The notes under the pieces are model-generated. The model saw only the letters and a program-made list of their open reading frames with translations, was not told the DNA's origin and made no database searches. The position numbers were made by a program, and so were the translations under genes. A DNA stretch of 64,000 nucleotides from Streptantibioticus rubrisoli (GTDB lineage: Bacteria; Actinomycetota; Actinomycetes; Streptomycetales; Streptomycetaceae): the NCBI RefSeq assembly GCF_024436055.1, contig NZ_JANFNH010000018.1, positions 39,297-103,296 of the forward strand, read 5' to 3'. Shown here piece by piece: positions 29,376-38,431 of this stretch (its first letter is position 1; every line of letters begins with the position of its first letter).

Positions 29376-30721
29376 CAGCGGGCACCTCCCAACGGCAACG
29401 TGGCCAGCACACCGGGCAACTGCTCGCGGTCCAGCCGCACCAGATCCACCTTCACCCCGCGCGCCGCGCGCTCCAACTGCCGGCGCGCCGACGCCAGTTC
29501 GGTATCGCTGCGGCCGGTCACCCGGACGTACGCGGCCACCGCGGGCGCGCCCGCGGCGCCCCGGCTCACGGTCAGGCTGAACGTGGAGGCCAGCGCGGGC
29601 ATCGAGGTGAGCAGCGCCACCAGGTTCGGCGCCGGTGTGCCACCCGGTCCCAACTGCGGCCAGCGACCTATCCAGTACGTGGTGTGCCAGCGGTCGTCAC
29701 AGCGCCAGGCCCGCGCCGTCTCCGCCGTGCGCCGCGCCGGTGTGTCCGACCGGCCCGCCTGCGCGTTGGCCAGCGGGTTGACACAACTCGACGTGGCCAC
29801 CGCGTTGATCAGCCCGGCCTCGTCCAGCGGCGTGGCCTGGAAGCCCGCACCGGCCAGCCTGCTCGCCAACTGGTCGGTGGCGCGCAGCAGGGCGCGCCGC
29901 GCTCCGCCTATGCCGCCGCCACGGGCCCGTACCGCCTCGGGGCACAGCTGCGGGTCGAGCTTGAGCGCCACCCAGGTCAGCCGGACCGCCGGGGCGCCGG
30001 ACTGGGCCTGCAGCGCGGCGTAACTGCGTGCGGCGACCGCCTGTTCCGGCAGATGCGGCGCCGGGGCGGGCTGGGTGTGCTGCACCACCTGGACCGACTC
30101 CAGCCGTATCGCGTCCACTTCCAGGGCGTCGTGGAGCAGTTCCAGCGGCAGTGGACGGGCGGTGCGCAGCGGGCGCAGCGGTATGTCGGCGGCCTGCACC
30201 TGGAGCACCGCGGTCAGGAACGTGCCGTCTCCTACCATGCCCACCGTGCGCCGCTCCCGGGCGGTGTAACTGTAGGTGCGCAGGCTCGGATCGCACTCGA
30301 CGGCGGGCGCGAATCCGGGGTCGGTGCCGGGCGGTACCGCTTCACCGGCGCGCCGCCTGCGGGCCCGTAGCGCCAGGGCGGCGGCCAGCCACTCCGGCGC
30401 GGGCCGCCGGTGCCGGCGCACCACGGCGAGCACCACCAGCGCCGCGGCGAGCACCCCCGCGGGCGCGAGCAGCAGCGGATCGGTGACCCAGGCCGCCAGC
30501 AGCAGCGCGGCGGCCACCTCTATCAGCACCAACTGCCGCACCCCGAACGGGCCGATGCGGCCCGACTGCGGATGCGGCCGCAGCACCGCGCCGGACTGCG
30601 GCCCCGTGCCGCCGCGCGTCCCGCCGCCGGGGAGCGGCGCACCGGCCGCGTGTGCCGTACCGCGCGAGCGCGTGCCGGAAGGCGGCTGCCCTTCGGTACG
30701 CGTCGTGGTCGCGCTGGCCAT
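29375..30721 (-). CDS. eccE: Type VII secretion protein EccE
   Basis: EccE is a membrane component at the rim of the ESX export complex. The 448-residue protein has a basic, Gly/Pro-rich N-terminal segment, two adjacent transmembrane helices at about 63-102 (LVLIEVAAALLLAAWV and the following LLAPAGVLAAALVVLAVV) and a long extracytoplasmic or cytoplasmic alpha/beta domain. The ATG at 30721 follows GGGGGCGACGGGG; an upstream open stretch lacks these features. It is divergent from eccB and coupled to the uncharacterised downstream gene. The 270-bp gap to eccB (30722-30991) must hold both promoters, but I see no strong hexamers there. Confidence 0.82.
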   Translation of the reverse strand: MASATTTRTEGQPPSGTRSRGTAHAAGAPLPGGGTRGGTGPQSGAVLRPHPQSGRIGPFGVRQLVLIEVAAALLLAAWVTDPLLLAPAGVLAAALVVLAVVRRHRRPAPEWLAAALALRARRRRAGEAVPPGTDPGFAPAVECDPSLRTYSYTARERRTVGMVGDGTFLTAVLQVQAADIPLRPLRTARPLPLELLHDALEVDAIRLESVQVVQHTQPAPAPHLPEQAVAARSYAALQAQSGAPAVRLTWVALKLDPQLCPEAVRARGGGIGGARRALLRATDQLASRLAGAGFQATPLDEAGLINAVATSSCVNPLANAQAGRSDTPARRTAETARAWRCDDRWHTTYWIGRWPQLGPGGTPAPNLVALLTSMPALASTFSLTVSRGAAGAPAVAAYVRVTGRSDTELASARRQLERAARGVKVDLVRLDREQLPGVLATLPLGGAR

Positions 30722-30991
30722 CCCCGTCGCCCCCTTGTTCCACTCTTGTGGTGAATGCCGGTTCGCCTCCGGGCGGTTGACGTGCTGACTGTCCCACCCG
30801 CACGACCGTTGTCGATCGTCACCCGGCATAGTAGAGGCCCAGTCCGACAAGCGCGGGCGCCCGCCCCAGCCTGTGGATAACCGGGGTGCACCGCCGACGG
30901 AAGACCGTCGGCGCGCACCGCGACCGCGGCGGGCACCGGCCCCGCGAGCGCGTAGACCGACACCGAATCACCGGGGGAGAAGAAGCAGCCG

Positions 30992-32554
30992 ATGGCCTCA
31001 CGGCGGGACGAGCTCAACGCCTACACCTTTGCCAGGAAGCGGACCTTGGCGGCGTTCCTCCAGCCGTCCGCCTCGGGCAGTGAGGAGGGCGCCCCGCGAC
31101 CGCTGCGCGCCTTCGCGCCGAGCCTGGTCGTCGGCGCGCTGCTGCTCGCGGGCTTCGGCGCCTGGGGAATGATCAAACCGGGCGCTCCGCAGGGCTGGAA
31201 CACACCTGGCGCCAAGGTCCTGGTCGGCAGCGAGTCCACCACCCGCTACGTGGTGCTGAACACCGGCGGCGAGCCCGAACTGCACCCCGTGCTCAACCTG
31301 GCGTCCGCCAAACTCCTGCTGGATCCCCAGAAGTTCGGCGTGCTGAAGATCCCGGAGTCGGTGCTCGACAACGGCAAGATCCCGCACGGCCCCACCCTGG
31401 GCATACCGTACGCGCCCGACCGGCTGCCCACCAGCGCCGACGCCGGAACCGCCAAGCTGTGGGCGGTGTGCGAGCGGCCGGGACAGGGGCCGGGAGATGT
31501 CCAGAAGGCGGCCTTCGTGCTCGCCAGCCGGGACGCCGCCAAGGTCGACGGCGCCGGGCGGTTGAACGGTGACCAGGGGCTGTTCGTCCAGGGGCCGGAC
31601 GGAGCCCAGTACCTGATCGACCCGAACGGCACCAAGTACCCCATCGGCGACCCTCGTTGGAAGGCTGCCGACAAGACCGGGCAGGACGCCCAGAAGCTGC
31701 TGGTGCGGATCCTGTTCGGCGGCGACCGCACGCCGCAGTTGGTCACCGAGGACTGGCTCGCCACCTTCAACCGGGGCGACGCGCTGGAGTTCCCACCGGT
31801 GCCCGGCCTTGGCGGGGCGGCCAACGTCCCCGGACTGAGCCCGCAGTTGAACAGGATCGGCATGGTGCTGGTGGCGCCCAGCGGTACCGGCTCGCAGAAG
31901 TACGTGGTGATGGCCAACAAGGTCCAGCGCGTCTCCGACCTGGTGGCCAAGCTCCTGCTCAACATGCCCGGCGTCACCTCGATGTACCCGGGCGTACCCG
32001 CACCCCAGCAGGTCGCCGCCCAGGACTTCACCCCCGACGACAAACCCTTCTCCGCCGACTACGGCTGGCCGCAGGAACCGCCGCAGCAGGCGAACGACGG
32101 GGTCTCCGGCGCGTCGTGCAGCGTCTACCGGGGAACCGTGGACGGCAACAACAGGCCGCGGGTGAGCGTGTGGACCGGCGCGCACTTCCCCGCCACCGTC
32201 GTGGACGGCGGAACCAGCGCCTATGTGACGCCCGGCTCCGGTCTGCTCTACCGGCAGACCGCCGGGAAGTCCGCGGACACCGGCAGCGTCTTCCTGGTCA
32301 CCGACACCGGCCTGCGCTACGCCGTGCAGTCCAACAACGACAGCGACTCCCACAAGTCGAACATCGGCACCGACCCCTCCGCTTCCCCTGGCTCCCAGAG
32401 CCCCGACGCGAGCCAGCAGCAGGCCAACCAGGCCCAGGTACGGCTCGGTTACGGCCAGGTGCAGCCGGTTCCGGTTCCCCAGGCCTGGTCGTCCTTCCTG
32501 CCCGCCGGCCCCACCCTGGACACCAACGACGCGGCCCAGCCGCAGGGTTCGTGA
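30992..32554 (+). CDS. eccB: Type VII secretion protein EccB
   Basis: EccB is a single-pass membrane protein with a large extracytoplasmic repeat domain, part of the ESX core complex. The 520-residue protein starts with the family N-terminus MASRRDELNAYTFARKRTLAAFL. A transmembrane helix lies at about 44-62 (LVVGALLLAGFGAWGMI), followed by the repeated R1-R4 domains that include YVVLNTGGEPELHPVLNL and, at the end, a second copy-like segment before a Ser/Gln tail. The ATG is preceded by GGGAGAAGAAG. Its stop overlaps the start of the mycosin gene by one base (TGATG), so the two are coupled. Confidence 0.93.
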   Translation: MASRRDELNAYTFARKRTLAAFLQPSASGSEEGAPRPLRAFAPSLVVGALLLAGFGAWGMIKPGAPQGWNTPGAKVLVGSESTTRYVVLNTGGEPELHPVLNLASAKLLLDPQKFGVLKIPESVLDNGKIPHGPTLGIPYAPDRLPTSADAGTAKLWAVCERPGQGPGDVQKAAFVLASRDAAKVDGAGRLNGDQGLFVQGPDGAQYLIDPNGTKYPIGDPRWKAADKTGQDAQKLLVRILFGGDRTPQLVTEDWLATFNRGDALEFPPVPGLGGAANVPGLSPQLNRIGMVLVAPSGTGSQKYVVMANKVQRVSDLVAKLLLNMPGVTSMYPGVPAPQQVAAQDFTPDDKPFSADYGWPQEPPQQANDGVSGASCSVYRGTVDGNNRPRVSVWTGAHFPATVVDGGTSAYVTPGSGLLYRQTAGKSADTGSVFLVTDTGLRYAVQSNNDSDSHKSNIGTDPSASPGSQSPDASQQQANQAQVRLGYGQVQPVPVPQAWSSFLPAGPTLDTNDAAQPQGS

Positions 32555-33780
32555 TGCGCGCACTCCAACTCGCCCCGCTGCTGCGGAACATGTTCGCCGG
32601 GGGCGCCGCCTGCGCGCTGGCGCTCGCCCCCGGACTGGTACCGGCACACCACCCGGTAACCGCGCGCCTCGCCCTGGCCGACGACGGCGAGTGCACCTAC
32701 CCTGCGCGCCCCATCAGGAGCGAACCCTGGTCACTGCAGCGGGTGATGCTCGACCAGCTGTGGCAGAACAGCCAGGGCGAGGGCGTCAGCGTCGCCGTGA
32801 TCGACACCGGCGTCGACGCCCGCAACCCGCAGCTGAAGGACGCCGTCGACAAGCGCGACGGCTTCGACCTGATCGACACCAAGGGCGACGGAACCAACGA
32901 CACCGTCGGCCACGGCACCAAGGTGGCGGGCATCATCGCCGCGCGCCCGGCCGCCGGTACCGGGTTCGTCGGCCTCGCGCCGCGGGCGACGATCATCCCG
33001 GTGCGGCAGAACGACGACCAGGGCAACGGCAACGCGGGAACGCTCGCGCAGGCCATCCGCAAGTCGGTCGCGGAGGGCGCCAAGGTCATCAACATCTCCC
33101 AGGACACCACCGGCGGCCCCGGCCCCGACCCGGCGCTGACCCAGGCCGTGCAGTACGCGCTCAGCCAGGACGTGGTGGTGGTCGCCGCCGCGGGCAACGA
33201 CGGCACGGGCGGCCAGCAGCACACCACCTACCCGGCCGCCTTCCCCGGCGTACTGGCCGTGGGCGCCTCCGACCGCAACAACGAGCGCGCCGACTTCTCC
33301 CAGTCAGGCCCGTTCGTGGGCGTCGCGGCACCCGGCGTCGACATGGTCTCCACGGTGCCGATCGGCGGCCAGTGCGTCGACAACGGAACGAGTTTCGCCG
33401 CCCCTTATGTGGCCGCCGTCGCAGCGCTCGTCCGCGCCAAGCACCACGACTGGCATGAACAGCAGGTCGTCGCCCAGATCGAGCAGACCGCACAGCGGGT
33501 GGACCCCGGACACAACAACTTCATCGGCTGGGGCGTGGTCGACCCGGTACGCGCGCTCACCGACGACGCCAAGCCGATCGACGAACCCGTTCCGGACAGG
33601 TCCCCGACCCAGGGCGGCGCCAAGGTGCAGCCCGCCGCGCTGACCCTGGGGGAGACCCCACAGCAGCGCGCCGAGCGCACCGCGACCTACGCCCTGTGCT
33701 CCGCCGCCGTCCTGGTGGCGGTGATCGCGGGCGGCGCGGTGGTCGTACGGGACGCCAGGCGCCGCCGTACGACCACCTGA
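32554..33780 (+). CDS. mycP: Mycosin, type VII-associated subtilisin-like serine protease
   Basis: Mycosins are membrane-anchored subtilases that stabilise the ESX complex and process some substrates. The 408-residue protein has a signal peptide (about 1-45). The catalytic triad is Asp84 in VAVIDTGVD, His120 in GHGTKVAGIIA and Ser280 in NGTSFAAPYVAA. A C-terminal transmembrane helix (about 377-398) is followed by a basic tail. All key residues are present. The ATG overlaps the eccB stop by one base. A second mycosin is encoded at 39893; this one, next to eccB, is the standard component. Confidence 0.93.
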   Translation: MRALQLAPLLRNMFAGGAACALALAPGLVPAHHPVTARLALADDGECTYPARPIRSEPWSLQRVMLDQLWQNSQGEGVSVAVIDTGVDARNPQLKDAVDKRDGFDLIDTKGDGTNDTVGHGTKVAGIIAARPAAGTGFVGLAPRATIIPVRQNDDQGNGNAGTLAQAIRKSVAEGAKVINISQDTTGGPGPDPALTQAVQYALSQDVVVVAAAGNDGTGGQQHTTYPAAFPGVLAVGASDRNNERADFSQSGPFVGVAAPGVDMVSTVPIGGQCVDNGTSFAAPYVAAVAALVRAKHHDWHEQQVVAQIEQTAQRVDPGHNNFIGWGVVDPVRALTDDAKPIDEPVPDRSPTQGGAKVQPAALTLGETPQQRAERTATYALCSAAVLVAVIAGGAVVVRDARRRRTTT

Positions 33781-33808
33781 GCGCGGCCGAAGTCGGCGGC
33801 CAGCCTGC

Positions 33809-34912
33809 TCAGTTGGCGCTCGCCGGACGGACGGTGCCCATGATCTTGTCGATCTCGTCGGAGGTCAGCGCGTTGGGCACGCCCTGGTCCGCGTAGAGGA
33901 TCCAGATCCCGGTCGTGCCGTCCTTCAGCCGCATGGCGATGGCCCGTGAGGTGGCGGTCGCCGGGACGCAGGGGCTGGGCCGGTAGATGTTGGTCGCCGT
34001 CGCGGTGGCGAGGTAGCCGTCGATGCCGTTGTGCTTCCAGGGCGTGACCTGATTCACCGTCACCTTCGGCTTGTGGCCGTCCAGCCCCCCGTACGCCCCG
34101 AACAGCCAGTTGTTCGCGGCGATCTTGGCACTGTCCTGGAGCGTGTTGCCCCGGTCGCCCTGGGAGCCGATGGTGGCGAGCTGCCCCTTGCCCGCCTGGA
34201 TCGGACCCGTCGTGCTGCCCGACGAGGCACAGCCGCCCTGGCGGTAGTACGAGACACCGGTCATGCCCAGCATGGGCTTGCCGTTCTGGTCCGTGTACGC
34301 GTTCTCCAGATCGGGCTTGTCGACGCTCCAGTGGTCGGACGCCGGCGGCACGTCATACGTGAAGCCGTGGTGCTGCCAGACCTGCGTCTGCCAGCCCGCG
34401 ATCATCGGCTTGGCGTCCGAGCCGTTGCCGCTGGAGTTGGGACCCTGCTCGGTCGGCGTCGGCGCGGCCACGGTCGGCGCGTGGGTCGGCTTCGAGACCT
34501 TCGGCTTGGCGCCGCCGCCCTTCATGGCGAACGCCACACCGCCGCCGATCACCGCGAGGGCGACCACCGCGCCGACGACGGTGAGCAGCGTCTTGCGGTT
34601 GCGCGCGGGCCGCGCGGCCTCCGGCTCCGGCGGGGTGAACGGCGGCTGGCCCTGCGGCGCGGGGGCGTGCTGCGGGAACCCGAGGGGCGGCGGGCCCTGG
34701 GGCGGCTGTGCGGGCTGCGCGTACGGCGGTTGGGCCTGCGGTTGCTGCGGGGGCTGCGCGGGCGGTGTGGGTGGGCCTGGGGGGCCTGGCGGCTGTATTC
34801 GCGGCATCTCGCCGGTGGGGGTCCAGGCGGGTGCGGGGCCGAAGCCCTGCTGCGGTTGCTGCGGTTGCTGCTGTGGATCCTGCGCGTCGTGCGGATTCTG
34901 GGGCCAAGACAT
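33809..34912 (-). CDS. Membrane-anchored Pro/Gln-rich protein of the type VII locus
   Basis: The 367-residue protein has a Pro/Gln-rich cytoplasmic N-terminal region (about 1-105), one transmembrane helix (about 108-130, LLTVVGAVVALAVIGGGVAFAM), a Thr/Pro linker and an outer domain of about 200 residues with paired Cys residues (GGCASS and PSPCVPA). The outer domain begins WQHHGFTYDVPPASDHWSV and resembles the DUF8017-like extracytoplasmic domains of actinobacteria, but I cannot confirm the family. The ATG at 34912 is the last start that keeps the whole Pro-rich part. It is convergent with mycP, 28 bp away. A role at the cell surface near the export complex is plausible but unproven. Confidence 0.65.
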   Translation of the reverse strand: MSWPQNPHDAQDPQQQPQQPQQGFGPAPAWTPTGEMPRIQPPGPPGPPTPPAQPPQQPQAQPPYAQPAQPPQGPPPLGFPQHAPAPQGQPPFTPPEPEAARPARNRKTLLTVVGAVVALAVIGGGVAFAMKGGGAKPKVSKPTHAPTVAAPTPTEQGPNSSGNGSDAKPMIAGWQTQVWQHHGFTYDVPPASDHWSVDKPDLENAYTDQNGKPMLGMTGVSYYRQGGCASSGSTTGPIQAGKGQLATIGSQGDRGNTLQDSAKIAANNWLFGAYGGLDGHKPKVTVNQVTPWKHNGIDGYLATATATNIYRPSPCVPATATSRAIAMRLKDGTTGIWILYADQGVPNALTSDEIDKIMGTVRPASAN

Positions 34913-34989
34913 GGCCGATACCCTACGTGCCGTCCGTCGCCGCCCGGACGGGGAACGGCGACAGCACGGCAACAACGGCTACCCGCCCG

Positions 34990-36582
34990 CTACTCCTGTG
35001 CGGGCCAGGGGACTTGGGCAGAGCGGTAGTAGTCGATCCCGAGGGCGTCCCAACGCGGGCCCTGTGCCGCCAGACGCAGCCGGAACGCGTCCCAGTCGTG
35101 CGAAACGGCCGGGGACCAGCCCAGTTCGGCCACGGCGGGCAGCCGAGGAAACGCCATATACCCGATGTCGTCGCTTGTCGAGATGGTTTCCGACCAAAGC
35201 GGCGCCTCCACGCCGAGCACGGCGGAAGCGGGCGCACCGCGCAGGAACGTCGCCGGATCCCAGCCGTACGCGTCCTTGACCTCGGTGTAACCGGCCCAGC
35301 TGAGGCCCAACTTGGTCGACGGGTTGTACTTCATGTCCAGGTACGTGTGGTTGGCGGGCGACATCACCAGCCGCGTCCCCGCCTTGGCCGCCGCCACGAC
35401 GCCCTGCTCCGTACCGGCGGTGCCCCAGTACTGCGCGACGGCGCCCTGAACAGGATGCGCGTTGGTGATCTCGTGCCACGCCAGCACGGTCTTGCCGTAC
35501 CCGGTCACCAACGGCTGCACCCGGTCCATGAACGCCGTGTAGTCGGCGGCACTGGTGGAGTGCGCCTCGTCGCCGCCGATGTGCAGATACGGGCCGGGGG
35601 TGAGCGCCGCCAACTCCCGCAGCACGTCGACGACAAAGCGATAGGTCACCGCCTTCGCCACGCACAGCGAGCTGAAACCCACGTTCGTCCCGGTGTACAG
35701 CGGCGGAGCCACCCCGTCGCAGTTGAGCGGCCCGTACGAGGCGAGTGCCGCGTTGGTGTGCGCGGGCATGTCGATCTCCGGGACGACTGTCATGTAGCGG
35801 CTCGCCGCATAGCGCACGAGCTGCTCGTACTGCGCCTTGGTGTAGTACCCGCCGGGCCCGCCCCCGACCTCGGTCGAGCCGCCGTAGGCGGCCAGCCGCG
35901 GCCAGGACGAGATCGCGATCCGCCACCCCTGGTCGTCGGACAGGTGCAGATGAAGGTAGTCGATCTTGTAGAGCGCGAGCTGGTCGATGTACCGCTCCAC
36001 CTCGGCGACGGTGAAGAAGTGCCGTGAGACGTCGAGCATCGCGCCGCGGTAGGAGTACCGGGGCACGTCGGTGATCGTCCCGCCGGACACCGTCCACGGC
36101 CCCGGTTGCGGCGTCCGCTCCTCCACGGCGGCGGGCAGCAGCTGCCGCAGCGTCTGCACGCCGTGGAACAGCCCCGCGGGCCGCTCGGCGGTGATGGCGA
36201 CGCCCTGCTTGGTGACGTCCAGCCGGTAACCCTCGTCGCCCAGGTCCCCGGCATGACCGCTGAGTGCCAGCACGATCCCGTCGCGCCTGCCCAGGGGGCG
36301 CAGGGGCAGCGGATACCCCATCGAGGGCCGCAGCAGCCCCGCCAGGTACCGTCCGACGCCCACCGCCCCCGGCGACACCCGAATGACGGTGCCCTCCCCG
36401 AACGTGTACGGCGCCCCGCCCTGACGCACCACCGCGGGCACCGGCACCACCTGAGCCAACGGCCGCGCCGCCACCTCCCTGGGCACCGCCGCCGTGGTCC
36501 CGGCGGTAAGGCCCACCATTAAGAGCAACGCACCCAACAAACACGGCAACCGCCACCCGGCCACCGCACCGTGTCGTCTCAC
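34990..36582 (-). CDS. Secreted GH20 beta-N-acetylhexosaminidase
   Basis: This enzyme removes terminal GlcNAc or GalNAc from chitin fragments, glycans or peptidoglycan pieces outside the cell. The 530-residue protein has a signal peptide (about 1-33). The GH20 accessory domain (about 45-165) has the characteristic EGYRLDVTKQGVAITAERPAGLFHG-like pattern. The catalytic TIM barrel carries the signature HIGGDEAHS, with Asp338 as substrate-assisting residue and Glu339 as acid/base; both are present. Binding Trp residues occur in the later QYWGTAG and WAGYTEVKDAYGWDP segments. The GTG start is preceded by GGAGGGATC. It sits inside the type VII locus, read away from the esx genes, and could loosen peptidoglycan or be an unrelated insertion. 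Confidence 0.92.
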   Translation of the reverse strand: MRRHGAVAGWRLPCLLGALLLMVGLTAGTTAAVPREVAARPLAQVVPVPAVVRQGGAPYTFGEGTVIRVSPGAVGVGRYLAGLLRPSMGYPLPLRPLGRRDGIVLALSGHAGDLGDEGYRLDVTKQGVAITAERPAGLFHGVQTLRQLLPAAVEERTPQPGPWTVSGGTITDVPRYSYRGAMLDVSRHFFTVAEVERYIDQLALYKIDYLHLHLSDDQGWRIAISSWPRLAAYGGSTEVGGGPGGYYTKAQYEQLVRYAASRYMTVVPEIDMPAHTNAALASYGPLNCDGVAPPLYTGTNVGFSSLCVAKAVTYRFVVDVLRELAALTPGPYLHIGGDEAHSTSAADYTAFMDRVQPLVTGYGKTVLAWHEITNAHPVQGAVAQYWGTAGTEQGVVAAAKAGTRLVMSPANHTYLDMKYNPSTKLGLSWAGYTEVKDAYGWDPATFLRGAPASAVLGVEAPLWSETISTSDDIGYMAFPRLPAVAELGWSPAVSHDWDAFRLRLAAQGPRWDALGIDYYRSAQVPWPAQE

Positions 36583-36685
36583 GAACGATCCCTCCGCCGA
36601 GGCCCCAAAGGCCCACCCGACACCTGCGACCGAACTCCGATAAACCGACCAAATGCGCTTCCTGGGTACCGTGCGCCTGACGGAG

Positions 36686-36917
36686 CGTCAAGGATGCGAG
36701 GCCGCTGACGCCAGTCGTGGCGGGGTCGGCATAGGTAATGGTTGAAATTGCGACGAGTTGCAAATGTGTGGCGGCGTCAAGGGGGTGCCTCGCCGTGGAG
36801 CGAATATGGCCGAGCTCAACCCAGGAATGGCTTGTCCGAGAGTGCTTGACGCCCAGGGACTCGACGTCTGGTCCGGGCTTGGGGGAGCGGGGCGATGCAT
36901 ACCTGACGCCCGTCAAG
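36686..36917. promoter_or_regulatory. Cluster of four CGTCAAG motifs in the esx upstream region
   Basis: CGTCAAG occurs at 36686-36692, 36775-36781 and 36911-36917, and inverted at 36845-36851. All have G or C just before the motif. They fall in the 478-bp gap (36583-37060) between the divergent hexosaminidase and esx genes and could be operator sites. Apart from these and the promoter below I see no gene in that gap. Confidence 0.35.
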
Positions 36918-36937
36918 TGGCCTGCCTCGGCACGTGG

Positions 36938-36966
36938 TTGGGGCTGTCGTAGGGAGTGGCTAGAGT
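36938..36966 (+). promoter_or_regulatory. Putative promoter of the esx operon
   Basis: TTGGGG at 36938-36943 and TAGAGT at 36961-36966 are separated by 17 bases, a good match to the principal-sigma promoter of Streptomyces. The leader to the first esx gene would be about 88 nt. Confidence 0.55.
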
Positions 36967-37060
36967 GGTTCGAGGCGTCACAGGCATGGCGTCGACGAGA
37001 TGGTCCGGGTGTACCGACTTGTCTCGACTCATTCCATTTGATGGGGGAAGGGCAGCGTCG

Positions 37061-37405
37061 ATGGCTGGTAATCAGAATCTCAACGTCGAGCATGAGGATC
37101 TGAAGTCGCTGGAAGATGCTCTGGAGAACATGAAGGGGCACCTCCACCAGCAGATCCAAACGCTGTACCACGTGGTGGACCAGGTCAGTGCGTCGTGGAG
37201 CGGTCTCGCCGCGACCGAGTACCGGAATCTCCAGCAGCAGGTGAACGAAGACGCTAAGCAGATCAATGGGATCCTGGAACTGGTCAAGGAAATGATCTCC
37301 TCCGCCAAGGGGCACTTCTCCCAAATGGACCAGGAGCACCAGGAGGCCCTGAAACGGCTACAGGGTGGCTCGGGGGACAACTCGATCCTCGCCCGCCTGG
37401 GGTGA
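37061..37405 (+). CDS. WXG100 family type VII secretion target (first of pair)
   Basis: This is a small helical-hairpin protein of 114 residues exported by the ESX system. The WXG turn is W46-S-G48 in SASWSGLAATEY, flanked by two amphipathic helices (about 10-42 and 52-95). The ATG is preceded by GGGGGAAGGG. It is the first gene of the esx operon, followed 89 bp later by a second WXG100 gene. Such neighbours normally form a heterodimer and are exported together. I see no YxxxD/E export signal at its own C-terminus, so the partner probably carries it. Which of the two corresponds to esxA or esxB is not decided from sequence alone. Confidence 0.88.
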   Translation: MAGNQNLNVEHEDLKSLEDALENMKGHLHQQIQTLYHVVDQVSASWSGLAATEYRNLQQQVNEDAKQINGILELVKEMISSAKGHFSQMDQEHQEALKRLQGGSGDNSILARLG

Positions 37406-37494
37406 ATCGGGAGATGCGTCGCACCGTCGATGCATCCGATCCAGGCCAGCAAGTCGATCAGTACGTAATGAGCCCTCGGTAGCCAGGAGAAGTC

Positions 37495-37782
37495 ATGACT
37501 ATTTCAATGCGGTACGACGGTGTCGCGGATCTGGCCAGCAAGGTGTGTCAGGCCGCCGACGCCATTAAGAACGAGCTCGAAGACCTCCAAGGGCGTGTCA
37601 ACAAGTTGGTCGCTTCGTGGGACGGTGAGTCCAAGGAGGCGTACGCCAGGGTGCAGCGTGACTGGGACCGGAAGGCCCAGGACCTGCACGAGCACCTCCG
37701 GCGCATCGGCACGGAGGTGGGTAAGGCCCCCGGGTCCTATCACGCGACGGACCGGAAGATCGCCGGACAGTTCCAGATCTGA
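37495..37782 (+). CDS. WXG100 family type VII secretion target (second of pair)
   Basis: The 95-residue protein has the WXG motif W42-D-G44 in VASWDGESKEAY and two helices, the standard fold. Near the C-terminus it has Y82-HAT-D86, which fits the YxxxD/E type VII export signal. The ATG is preceded by AGGAG. It is downstream of the 114-residue WXG100 protein and very likely its dimer partner. One Cys (in SKVCQA) is unusual for this family. Confidence 0.9.
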   Translation: MTISMRYDGVADLASKVCQAADAIKNELEDLQGRVNKLVASWDGESKEAYARVQRDWDRKAQDLHEHLRRIGTEVGKAPGSYHATDRKIAGQFQI

Positions 37783-37928
37783 CGCTGTGAGCACAGCGAC
37801 AGTTCGTCGAGGGGGCGACCGCGACGTCTTCCGTCGCTGTTCACAGGAGAGCAGAGCAGAACATGTGCGGAGAGGCCGGTGATGGCACCGGCCCGGCTTC
37901 GTTGACCGAACCCAGGGGGATAGAAGCA

Positions 37929-38411
37929 ATGGGTCTGCCACATGGCACGGTGCAGCCCGGAGAGTCGCCAAGTTCGCCGGACCTCAAGCCGGATCCCGAG
38001 TCGCTGGCTGACTTCAAGAAGGCTTTGGACACGGTATTGCAGGACTTGGACAAGTCCTACGCCTCGCACAGCAAGCTGAGCGACCAGACCGTCACCCACA
38101 CGTCATACGGTGACTTCGACGAGGCGCGCACCCTGGCCAGTACGTACGACAGCGTGCACGACACCCTCAAGACGCTGGCACAGGCGTGGGGCGACCAGAT
38201 CGAGGCCCTGGGAATCTGCGTGGACATGGCGAACCGCGGCTACCAGGGCGTGGATGAGGAGCACCGCGACCGCCTCCGTGTTCTCCAGGCCCGGATGCAG
38301 CAGTTCTCCGCCCAGCAATCGCAGACGCAGGCGCAGGACGCGAGCTTGTCCAACGGGGGGCAGGGCTCCACGAACAACGCGGGTGGCAACTCCCGTTCCA
38401 TGGGCGGTTGA
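37929..38411 (+). CDS. WXG-like protein of the esx operon
   Basis: The 160-residue protein has a short Pro/Ser-rich start and then a long helical hairpin (about 20-125), with LAQAWGDQIEALG in place of a clean WXG turn and GYQGVDEEHRDRLRVLQARM after it. The tail is Gln/Ser/Gly/Asn-rich and disordered. The ATG at 37929 follows AGGGGG; an upstream in-frame start would lack a ribosome site. It lies between the WXG100 pair and a large WXG protein on the same strand, so it is probably an export substrate or a chaperone-like partner of the next gene product. Confidence 0.65.
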   Translation: MGLPHGTVQPGESPSSPDLKPDPESLADFKKALDTVLQDLDKSYASHSKLSDQTVTHTSYGDFDEARTLASTYDSVHDTLKTLAQAWGDQIEALGICVDMANRGYQGVDEEHRDRLRVLQARMQQFSAQQSQTQAQDASLSNGGQGSTNNAGGNSRSMGG

Positions 38412-38431
38412 CAGAGGGATTGGGACGGTAG

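Noticed and set aside
36583..37060. A bldB gene, which I recall near the esx genes in S. coelicolor
   Set aside because: No frame in this gap has a start, ribosome site and plausible small acidic product; the gap looks purely regulatory here.
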